Shown here piece after piece: positions 20,247-30,311 of a stretch of DNA of 64,000 nt (the stretch's first letter is position 1; every line of letters starts with the position of its first letter). Under the pieces are notes generated by a model. That model did no database searches. It had not been told where the DNA came from and worked only from the letters and a program-made list of their open reading frames with translations. The translations under genes were made by a program, and so were the position numbers. This DNA is from Fremontodendron californicum. Taxonomy: Eukaryota > Streptophyta > Magnoliopsida > Malvales > Malvaceae. Location: the NCBI GenBank assembly GCA_030761205.1, contig JAULJL010000035.1, positions 11,674,001 through 11,738,000 of the forward strand, read 5' to 3'.

Positions 20247-23200
20247 ATGCTTGTTTGGCGACGTGATTTTAGATCTCGTCGTTTAGTTAGATTTTATCGT
20301 GAAACTTTTTCAGGTAATCTTTCTAATACAACTCCTACCATGGCTGACAATGAAAGTGTTCATGCTGAAGGTGAGAACAGACAAGTACGCACCATGCGTG
20401 ACTACTTGCAACCAACTCGAAGCTCATCACCCTCTTGTTTTATTTTTCCTCTCAATGCAAACAACTTTCGTTTTAAACCAGGTATGATAGCTTTGCTTCC
20501 AAATTTCCATGGGTTAGAATCGGAAAGTGCTTACTCGTTTCTAAAAGACTTCGAAGATGTATGTGTCACCTTTAATGACCAACAATGCACAAATGAAATT
20601 GTCAAGCTAAAATTATTTCCTTTTTCTTTAAAAGATAAAGCAAAAATTTGGCTTCATAATTTAAAACCAAGGTCAATTGGCACATGGCAAGAATTACAAA
20701 CTGAGTTTCTAAAGAAATTTTTCCCAGCACATAAAACTACTGCTTTGAAAAGACAGATTCAAAATTTCAATCAAAATCAAAATGAAGCATTTTTTCAGTG
20801 CTGGGAGCGTTTTAAAGATTTGTTAAGTTCTTGTCCACATCATGGTTTTGAAAAATGGCGTCTTATTAGTTTCTTTTATGAAAGTTTAACTCCCGAAACT
20901 AAACAATTTGTTGAAACAATGTGTAACGGTGAGTTTCTAGAAAAAGAACCTGAAGAAGCCTTTGACTACCTAGACCATTTGGCAGATAACTCTCAAGCCT
21001 GGCACACAGATAATTCCTCTGAAAGTTCCAATAGATCTAATCTTGTTTCTAACAGAGGTAAATATCATTTTGGTCAAGAAGATGAGATAAAAGCTAAAGT
21101 AGCTAATTTGGCTAGAAAGATTGAAGCCATGGAACTTAGAGAAGTAAAAGAAGTCAAAACGGTTAAAAATGAAGAAAGTTGTGGAATTTGTGAAATCATG
21201 GGACACCCCACTTCTGAATGTCCAAACATTCCCATTCTTAAAGAAGCGTTGCATGATCAAGTAAATTCCATAAACACATTTAAAAAGCCTTTTCCTTCTC
21301 CTTACTCTGAAACGTATAACCCTGAATGGAGAAATCATCCCAACTTCAGTTGGTGGAATAATAATCATGTTCAGGTACCACAATCTCAAAAGTCGGGCAA
21401 CACTTTTTCCTATCAACCTTCACGTGTACAAACCTTGGAAGAGACATTGCAAGCATTCATGCAAACACAAGCAAATGTGAATAACCAAACTTCACAGGAC
21501 ATCAATGAGATCAAAAACACCTTGTCCACATTGACAGCTTCATTACGCACTCAAGAAAAAGGTAAGTTTCCTGCTCAACCTCAGCCTAACCCTTCTACTC
21601 AATGTCTTGTTTCTTGCTCCAATGAAACTCAACAGGAAAATGCCAGTTCTATCACAACTCTTCGAAGTGGAAAGGCAATTGAAAAAAACATTCCATCAAA
21701 AGACCAAGATCCTCCTTCCCCTCCGAAAAGTAATGGTAAAGATGATGGTAAGTCTGCACTTCTTGAAAATTTGGACAAAGAAAAAGGTATGCATCCTGCT
21801 CCTTTTCCTCAAAGGTTGCAAACAATAAAGAATTTGAATCAAAATGTAGAAATTTATGAACTTTTCAAACAAGTTAAGATTAACATTCCTTTATTGGATG
21901 CAATCAAACAAGTTCCATCTTATGCTAAATTTTTGAAGGACATGTGCACAGTTAATAGGAAACATAATGTACAAAAGAAAGCATTTCTGACGGAAAGTGT
22001 GAGCTCAATCATTTAGCACCTTACTCCACCAAAATTCAAAGATCCTGGATGTCCAACAATCTCATGCATAATTGGAAACACTAGAATAGAACGTGCATTG
22101 CTTGATCTTGGTGCTAGTGTTAATCTTTTGCCTTTTTCTGTTTATCAACAGTTAGGTTTAGGTGAACTCAAGGAAACACCTGTTACACTTCAACTAGCTG
22201 ATCGTTCTGTAAAAATTCCTCGAGGGATAGTTGAAGATGTTTTGGTTCAAATTGAAAATTTTTACTTCCCTGTTGATTTTATTGTTTTGGACACACATCC
22301 TGTTTCAAATCCAAATGTTCAAATTCCTGTTATATTAGGCCGTCCATTTCTTGCAACTTCTAATGCTCTGATAAATTACAGGAATGGTATTTTGAACATT
22401 TCTTTTGGAAATATGACTTTAGAATTAAATGTGTTCAACATTTGCAAGCAACCTGGTGATGATTCAGAAGTACATGAAGTGGATTTCATTGAAGAACTTG
22501 TTCATGAACATCTCACCACTACCACATTCCATGATCCTTTAGAAGCTTATTTAATTGAATGTGAGTTTGATAATGCTTCAGAAATTTCACACACTAATTC
22601 TTTGTTAAATTCTTTTCAGGTTAAGCATTGTTGGAAACAAAAGTTTGAGGAACTCCCATCACTCACAAATGTCACTGTACCATCAACTATTGAACCACCC
22701 AAGCTGGATTTAAAACCATTGCCATCCGAGCTAAAATATTCCTTTTTGGGAAAAATTCATTCTCAATGGAGCCCCCAAGATAAAAGGAAGTTTCTGAATG
22801 AGGTAAAGAAGTTCTACTAGGATGACCCTTACTTGTTCAAATATTGTCATGATCAAATTTTTCGAAGATGCATTCCCGACAATGAGGTAAGTAGTGTAAT
22901 TAAGTTTTGTCATTCCGAGGCATGTGGTGGTCATTTTTCATCAAAGAAAACTGCTGCAGAAATTTTACAGTGTGGATTTTACTGGCCAACTTTATTCAAA
23001 GATGCATATGAGATTTCTAAAATTCATAAAGAAAGAACTAAAGCCTTTCATGACAAGTTAATTTCAAGAAAATCATTTGATGTTGGGCAAAAAGTTCTAC
23101 TTTATAATTCTAGACTTCACATATTTCCTGGTAAGTTGAGATCAAGATGGACTGGCCCATTTGTGGTTAAGCATGTGTATCATTATGGAGCAGTTGACAT

Positions 23201-23324
23201 TGAGAATCCTCAAAATGGTAACGTATTCAAGGTAAATGGACAAAGACTCAAACTCTTTTTGGAAAATCATGTTACTCAAGAAGAGGTTGTTTTTCTTTCT
23301 GATCCTTGTTTTGAAAATAACTAG
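20247..23324 (+). pseudogene. X gag-protease with integrase zinc-finger half and C-terminus (two stops)
   Basis: One 1026-codon frame with TAG at 22014-22016 (after SSII) and TAG at 22818-22820 (between KKFY and DDPYLF, probably from TGG). Gag spans roughly residues 60-300; the zinc knuckle is C312, C315, H320, C325; the protease DLGA has Asp620. After FLGK the sequence jumps to IHSQWSPQDKRKF, the pre-integrase region. It keeps the two histidines of the integrase HHCC finger (CHSEACGGHF), then jumps again from WPTLFKDA to YEISKIHKER, losing the CC pair and the DDE core. X therefore has two deletions at positions different from Y's single deletion. RT and RNase H are absent. Confidence 0.88.
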
Positions 23325-23506
23325 ATGTAAATATAATTTTTACTAATCTTCAAAAAAAAAATACATTTTTTTTCCCGGTTAAATGGCGGATAACGGTACT
23401 CCGTGATTATTTAAGTCGGTTCCATCAGCTACCCACAAAACTGATATTGTATATAAATTTCTCTTTCAATTTCTCTTTCATTTTTTTTATTTCATTTTTT
23501 TTTAGG
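23325..23506 (+). promoter_or_regulatory. Spacer with TATA-like box and pyrimidine tract before X NABP-like ORF
   Basis: TATATAAA at 23450-23457 is followed by TTCTCTTTCAATTTCTCTTT and a T-run ending TTTAG just before GATGGATGA. It fits either an internal promoter with start near 23480 or a 3' splice site that would produce a subgenomic mRNA. The same arrangement is kept in Y. Confidence 0.4.
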
Positions 23507-24043
23507 ATGGATGATATTCTCACAAGATTGCAGTAACGATTTCCTCCTTTTCCTCGAAATATTTTACTGAAGCTTTACCAAGTTCGATTTGAAAGATTAA
23601 GAATGCTTATGCACAAAGGGATTCCTGAATACATACGTTGGATAATTGAAGCAAAGGTACGTGAAGATGAATATCTTCCTGTTTTGCATTTACCAGGTAC
23701 AGGTAGAAGCACTTTTGCAAAGAAGCGACGAGCAAAGCGCATGAGTTCAAATTTCCACAAATGTGCACGATGGACGTGTAACGGTAAATGTCGTTCTATT
23801 GGGATTCCGTCCTCTAATCGAGATGATAAAATTGAATTCATTAAGGATGGACTGAGTAAGGAGAATTTGGGTAATATCCAACTTTCTCTTGAGACGCATC
23901 CTAGTGGAGACGTACAAAGAGAAATTCTTGATTTATGGCCGCAATTCCAAAGGGAATGGCAACATCTTGGGAATCTGATGTTAAAAGACCCTGTTTGCCA
24001 GCTTGTAAGAAAACTGGATGGGAAGCATATCCTCGACTCATAG
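23507..24043 (+). pseudogene. Viral nucleic-acid-binding-protein-like ORF (X copy, broken)
   Basis: Homologous over its whole length to the intact Y gene at 14777-15313. TAA at 23534-23536 replaces Lys10. The first zinc-cluster cysteine is Phe (SSNFHKC), so the putative finger is lost too. The frame downstream, including GRSTFAKKRRAKRM, is otherwise open, with re-initiation possible at the ATG at 23603. These are signs of decay in the older element. Confidence 0.8.
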
Positions 24044-24405
24044 AAGGCGTTTAAGCCGTTTCTGGACGTAAAACCAGAGGAAGATGTGAGCCACAATCAC
24101 AACTACAATAAATGACTTCTCAGCTTTTGGTTTGATTTGCAATAACTTCATTTCGGTTTAATTTACGTGTTGTTCGATTTGTGTAATTATTTTAGTTTTT
24201 TTTTGCATTGGTCTTTTACGGTTGATTTTTCTTCTCTTTTTGATTTTCTTCCTGAAATCACGCAAAAATCTTTTGTTAGGTTAACATTTTCTTTTGACAG
24301 GTCAAATACACTTTCGGCGACATTATTACTCTTGTCTGATTCATTACTCAGTCCTCTATATATTACACCATGTACTCATACTCTTTCAGGCACTTGAAAA
24401 AAAAA
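24044..24405 (+). other. X spacer between NABP-like ORF and LOG, with TATA box
   Basis: A 360-bp non-coding spacer. 24085-24217 is unique to X. The remainder matches Y and ends with GTCCTCTATATATTACACC (TATA-like at 24357-24365), about 45 nt before the LOG start. It also has acceptor-like TTTTGACAG (24300) and CTCTTTCAG (24389). Confidence 0.5.
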
Positions 24406-25053
24406 ATGGAAAGTACTTCGTCCCAGCGCATTGAAAAAATTTGTGTCTTTGGAGGTGCTTATCCAGGGAAAAATAAAATATTCGCTGATGAAGCCATAAG
24501 AGTTGGAGTAATACTTGCCCAACAAAAGATCCAGTTGATTTATGGAGGCGGTAGTACGGGTTTAATGGGAGCAGTCGCAACATCAGCACACGCCGGAGGA
24601 AGTCCAGTTCTAGGAATCGTGCCAAAACTATTCACAGGTTTTTGTGGACCTACCGTGGGTAAGGAAATACAAGTCTGGAGTATCCCTGAACGGATGACAA
24701 TCATGTACCATTTTGCCGATGCATTCATTGCTTTACCAGGAGGTCTGGGTACATTGGAAGAAATAGCTTGCGTGGCTTCTTGGTCATCTTTGGTCACAAA
24801 TAAGAAACACATTGGTTTGCTTAATATTAATGGTTATTTTAGTAATTTGCTTTCATATTTAGATAATGCTGTGGATAATGGATTCATGTTTTCAGAGGCA
24901 AGGAGAACCATAATTTCTGCTACAACCATTGAAGATTTACTCAAAAAGCTCCAAGCTTATGAGTATTTATCTGCTACGGTTGTTTCGCAAACGCTCGGAA
25001 AAAGAAAAAGAGATATGGACGAGCAAGGAGTGGATTGCACTTTGTCTTTGTGA
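24406..25053 (+). CDS. LOG-like: LOG-like cytokinin riboside 5'-monophosphate phosphoribohydrolase (X copy)
   Basis: Second copy of the captured LOG gene, open from ATG 24406 (upstream in-frame ATG at 24370) to 25053. It keeps YGGGSTGLMG, the ERM arginine and PGGLGTLEE. It differs from the Y protein at about 13 of 227 positions, none in those motifs. X's gag-pol has two stops and its NABP-like ORF is broken, so the intact LOG frame is notable. In a single recent copy that may still be chance. The predicted role is cytosolic or nuclear activation of cytokinin nucleotides. Confidence 0.85.
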   Translation: MESTSSQRIEKICVFGGAYPGKNKIFADEAIRVGVILAQQKIQLIYGGGSTGLMGAVATSAHAGGSPVLGIVPKLFTGFCGPTVGKEIQVWSIPERMTIMYHFADAFIALPGGLGTLEEIACVASWSSLVTNKKHIGLLNINGYFSNLLSYLDNAVDNGFMFSEARRTIISATTIEDLLKKLQAYEYLSATVVSQTLGKRKRDMDEQGVDCTLSL

Positions 25054-26815
25054 CATTATCTAACATTTTGTTGTGTCTCAGTTATAATAAGTGGTTAGCA
25101 ACCTCTGCAGGTAATATCTCCTAAATTCTACCTTTAAAATTTGACATTGGGGACAATGTCATATTTTAGTAGGGGGTAAGGGACATATTTTGCTAATTTA
25201 AAAAAAAAAAAATTGTTGTGTTTTAAGACATTTAGAAGTATTCATTCTGAACAAGGTCTGAGTAAGGGAGACTTGAGACATACCTTGTCAGTTTGATTTA
25301 ATCTTCTTCTTCTTCAAAAAAAAAAATGTTTAGACTTAGTGTGTTTTTAGTGTGTTTTAGTTACTTTCAATACTATAATGAGATATGAATTGCATAAGTC
25401 TAAAACAGATTTATTAGTGAGAAGATTTTCATGATAATTGAGCTTGATATCAACCTTTTTATGAGCCAATGTTAATATGATATGTTGATTGAGAAAGAAG
25501 CATGTTTAGACTTAATCTGACTTGTATAATCATCCTTGTGAGTTTTTGAGCCTATAATGATTGATGCATTATACAAATCAATCTAATTTCTTTCTTGAGT
25601 GCTCTTATGATTACATGATTCTCTAGAACTTGCTTTAAACCGTTTGAGACTATATTGATACATGTAACAACATGAATATGATAGAGGCATTAGGATTATA
25701 ACCAGAGCCAAACAGCCATCCATTATTAATGTTCTACGAGAACATCCCCACTAGTGAGCCAATTTGAGCCTACATTAAATATGCTATTTTATTGGTAACC
25801 ACAACTTACACCTAGCCTAAATATACTTATATCCTTACCCTTGTTCTAAAGATGGATTTTATATTTTGAGACATATTGCAAAAAAAACAAGGGATTTTTT
25901 TTAGTTAAAAATTTGGGTTGGAAACAAAAGATAAGTGTGGGGGAAGAAAAGAAAAGAAAAAGTCAAGAGAAAAAGAAAGGGATCATTGTCAAATACATTC
26001 CCATATTAAAAAAAAAAAAAAAAAAAATCTTCTCTTGAACTTCTAGAAAAAGATGTTACAAAGTTGGTTAGAATGATGCAAAGGCTCAGCATGAATATTT
26101 AGCCTATGTTATTATGTGCTTTATAAGAGTTTTGAGAAGTTTTATTTGTATGATCTTATTATGTCTCTAAACTCTATGAACTCTTTGGAACCTTTGTGAT
26201 ATCTTTATCCTTTTGTTCTTTAACCACATTATAACCCTTTGGCCCCATTACAACCTTGACTAAAGACCTCTTGATTTATGAAGTTGTATGATCTAAATAG
26301 TGGAGAATAGGTGGACAAGCAAGCATATGGTAGAAGTGTTTTCATGAGATTGATTGAGTGTAAACACTTTACCACTACTTTAAAGAGTGAAAATCAAGAG
26401 AGTATCCCATGTGAGAGGTTGAGATTAAGTTGAATATGCACTATTTTGATTGAAATATGTTATGTTAATATTGGCTTAACTCATTTATTTACATTCAAGC
26501 ATGAATTTTTGTGAAATTCTTTGAGCTATTGATTAGTTTATAAGACTTGTTCAAAGATTGTCTCTAATTTATATTGAAAGGATTAGGAGTAAATATTTTT
26601 AGTGTATGTAATTTACTTATATTTTAGTTTTTCAATGTTTGTGGGTATCGTTCTAGCAAACCCTCACGAGACTAAACTCGTCCACTAGGGACAGCTAGGG
26701 GTTTAAAGGCTTGTGTCACATGCTAAGTGCCACCGTGATTTCCTACGAAAATGGATTAGATTAGATTTTCTTATTTTATTTTTATTGAGTCGTTGCTAGG
26801 GACTAGCAACAATCT
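25054..26815 (+). other. X non-coding region between LOG and 3' LTR
   Basis: Counterpart of 12094-13858 in Y. It contains the palindrome GACATTGGGGACAATGTC (25143-25160), poly(A) runs near 25201, 25315 and 26010, and an internal purine-rich tract AAGTGTGGGGGAAGAAAAG (from 25933) resembling the terminal polypurine tract. No credible ORF. Confidence 0.6.
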
Positions 26816-26828
26816 AAGTGTGGGGGTG
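26816..26828 (+). other. Polypurine tract of X
   Basis: AAGTGTGGGGGTG directly abuts the 3' LTR start TGATAACTCG. Confidence 0.8.
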
Positions 26829-28356
26829 TGATAACTCGTATAATTATATAGTTTTTAGTTATGTTTTATTATTGTTTTGTGTCAAATACGAGTTATTATT
26901 GCTTAGTCTACTTGTGTTTATGATCTTTTATATTTTTATGTAATTTAGTGTTTTTCGTGAGTTTCTTTGAGTGATTTCAGATTACTAGGTTAAATCAAGA
27001 ATTAAGGGCAAATCCAATTCAGTTCCAGTTCCGACACCTTTTTCCATATCAGCTATATCTGGAGTTTCACTGAAGCAATAAGGCTGACATTTTAACCGTG
27101 CAAAGTTAAGAGGCATATCTATCTTTTTCATGTTTTACACTTCTTGAAACGGAGTCGTTTTCCCTACCGAAATCAACCATCAAGTTGGCTGATGTGCAAT
27201 GACGTCTGTTCTGCACCATTTTGGTATTTTGACCATATATTCCGATCCACATGAGCAAATGATCTGATTCCAACGGCTATGGATCCGTAATTGATAGGGG
27301 TATATTTTTCTAGAAGACCATTTGATCAGATCGAGCCTCCAACATTGACAAAATCGACCATCAAGCTGGCTGATCAGAATTGTCATACAACATGACGAAA
27401 ATTGTTAGAAAAATGCACCCACCTATTATACCTACCTTTGAAATTTATAAAGCTTGTCTCTTGTCATTTAGCTCTCCAAAATGTGTATAAATAGAGGGCC
27501 TTGGATGAGTATTGGGATAGAATTGATAGATTGGTAGGATATTAGCCATTGTAATAAAATTCTCTAAGTTTTCTTTTTCTTTCCTTTCTCTAGTTTTCTT
27601 TTTCTTTATTTACTTATGCTTCTTATCTAGTAAATTCTCTAATTTCTTTTCATTTTATTCATATCTAGTATGTGTTGCTAATCATATTGTTGAGGTGATG
27701 AGGTGAAGCTCTTGGTAAATGCTAAGGTTAGTCTCTTAAACATGAGCTAAAATGAATCATCATTTATAAACACTAGTATAGATAATATTTTCTTTTGGTT
27801 TAAAATCATACTTACAAAGTAGGGATCTTGATTCATTATTGAAAAGGAAAATGGCACAGTAAATGCTTGGTTTCATAACCTTGATTTGTTGTAGACATAT
27901 ACCTTGGCATAAGGAATGCTTGGACTCTTTTTATGAGTTTTGAGGACACCAAATGAACATAATATCATATGCTATGGACGTTGGACAATTTGGACTGAAT
28001 TGCTAAACCTTCCGATTGGAATCTCCCTTATGTGTGAATTTCAATTGTGTAATAAAACAAGATTAATCTTAGCATAACACCAAGAGTGGATTCTCTAACC
28101 TCAACATCTTTTCTTATTATTTTTTATATCTTGTTTAATTTCTTTTATGTTATTTTGTTTATTTTGTTCTCTAATATCTTATTTATCTTGTTTTGTTGTT
28201 GATTCCCTAATATCTTTTTTTCTTTCTTTTTCTTATATATTTATAAACTTATACTTACTAATACGCTTCCCTGTGGTTCGACCTCGGACACCCGAGAATT
28301 TATTACTTGAACATAACCTGCACTTGGGTTTACAACTCTTAATTGAGTCTCCATCA
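26829..28356 (+). repeat. 3' LTR of element X
   Basis: A 1528-bp LTR ending CTCCATCA and followed by the TSD GGGTA. It is 16 bp longer than the 5' LTR because of an extra segment near 27625 (TCTAGTAAATTCTC). TATA box at 27486-27493. Confidence 0.9.
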
Positions 28357-30311
28357 GGGTAAAATGCAGATGCTCATGGAATGGTGCAAATGCAAGTACC
28401 TATAAATGATGCAAATGCTTGCTGACACGGTGCAGATGCAAAGCTTATTAAAGAAATGAGTGCTTATGAGTGATGCAAATGCCCCTGATCTTTTTTCTAG
28501 ACTTTGGCTTAGCATTTCCCATTCATTTTTCCTCTTCAAATCAGAGTATATCTTCAACTCCTTTTTCAATCTTTGGCTATTCTCTTTCCCCAATAGTTTC
28601 CAAACTCTTATCAACAGAAATCTGCTTGCTGAGTTCTATTTCTTCTTCTGATATTTGGAAGTAAAGGTTAACCCTAGTAGTTCCACACTTTTGGGTTAGA
28701 ATAAAAACCCTTGTCTCATGTCAACACAAAAAATGGGTATTTCAAAAATATTTTTATTTGTTTTCTCATTTTGAAAACTTCAGAACAAAAAATACTAACC
28801 CCACAGTGTGTGATGTACAAATCTTTTGAAGACTGATGATCATTGTTAGAAATTTCCCTAAATGTCAATCTACTTTTTTCAACTGGGATTGGCAAGGCTT
28901 GGTATAACAAGAATTTAGTTGATCAAAGAAAATTTCATAACAAAAATGTATGTCCCTTCTAGGCTCACAAATGGAACAGGTTTTATAAATCATGAATTCA
29001 TTGAGAATCAAACAAATTCAACATTCTTTTAGTTTTCATATCAGGGCATTTTGACAAGTGTCAAGATTGGCTGGGATATTTAAACTGGAAAGTTGATTTT
29101 TGAGGGAAAAAGTCTCAGTTTTTGAAAACAATCCTCCGAATGAGAGCTAACAATTTGGGAGGTTCAGGAATTCCTAGATGTTCCTCGATGACCACTTCTT
29201 TAAGATGACCTTCTCTTTTGTGGTGTCAGCACTACTATGGATGGCATCGGCAATTCCCATTTTACTCTAGACTGCATGTTTTTGGGTTTTCAACCTAGAG
29301 TCCCATTCTTTCCATTTTTTCTTATTTATTTTTTTTGTTGTTGTTCTACCATGCACTTTAGAATTCTAAATTCTTCCTTAGTGAAATGATAGTTCGATGA
29401 AATGGGATAAAATCTGAGGAAAAACCCTTCAAGTTAAATATTCATGCTTGATCAAAATGGACTTTTAAAGCACGTAATGTAGGCCATGTTCAGGGTTCAG
29501 AAAGAAAGGATAAATGGGCCCAAAATCTGTGTTTGAGGATAATCAGATCAAGGATCAATTCTTGAGGAGGATTTTTTTGAAACATTTTTCCCTTTTAGAC
29601 TTTTCATTCCTTTAGACTTTGATCTTTTTCTTCTTTGCTTTTGGCTTTCATTTGCCATACTTTTTCATATTTTTTTTGTTTTTGTTTTGTTTTGTTCTTG
29701 GTTTCCATTTCGCCATCTTTTTCTCTTCTTTTTGATATAGTGAGCCCGTATTCATCTAGGCGCTCTATTTGCCTAGTATTTGTCATTTACTTAGGACTCA
29801 TTTCTCAGTGATCCTTCCTCGCATTTGCCCCTTAGTGTAGAGGGTGATCCTTGATCAGGGTTTAAAGAAGAAAGAATTTTTTTGGCTAAAAAATGTGACT
29901 ATGGATAATTTCTTCTTGTGAAAGGGATATGAAAGATGGTCATTTCTCATATTAAGCACAAATATTCTCATCGGAAAGCAATCCCCAGGGGGAATAGATA
30001 ATCAAAATTTCATTTTACACTTTGGAATCATCCGAATTCTCATATGCATGATATCACAATTTTTCTTTCTTTTTGTCTTTTTTTTGTCGCATGCCCCACC
30101 GATTCATGCGTTAGTCCCATCCTTTTTCACCATGTATCCATCATTGCCACATATGATGCCCCAATTTGATTAACCATGAAAATTTGTATCAACGAGGAAC
30201 ATAGCAAGTCTAGGTCTATTTTGAAAAGGTTGGGTTTCAAAACTGAGTTCTTTTAAGAGACAAGGAAAATATGACCCAAAAACGGGTTTTCTCTCGGACA
30301 TGGGATAATCT
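28357..30311 (-). mobile_element. Element B, internal non-coding fragment
   Basis: Continues the sequence broken at 9046 and matches about 43240-45200 of element C, through shared blocks such as CTAGACTTTGGCTTAGC and GTGAGCCCGTATT. Overlapping open frames near 28354-28664 are composition by-products. The match to C ends after GGGATAATCTAG at 30311, where sequence from the middle of an LTR begins. Confidence 0.7.

Larger units (their letters stand above)
9047..28356 (+). mobile_element. Athila-lineage retrotransposon X carrying viral-NABP-like and LOG genes
   Basis: A plus-strand element with LTRs at 9047-10558 and 26829-28356 (TGATAACTCG to CTCCATCA), TSD GGGTA (9042-9046 and 28357-28361), PBS at 10565-10582 and polypurine tract at 26816-26828. 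Without inserted element Y it is about 9.8 kb. Coding order on plus: gag-protease-integrase remnant (20247-23324), viral-NABP-like ORF (23507-24043, broken), LOG (24406-25053), then about 1.8 kb non-coding. Reverse transcriptase, RNase H and the integrase core are missing, so it cannot transpose alone. By eye the two LTRs differ by roughly 15 substitutions plus a 16-bp indel, suggesting a recent insertion. Confidence 0.92.
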
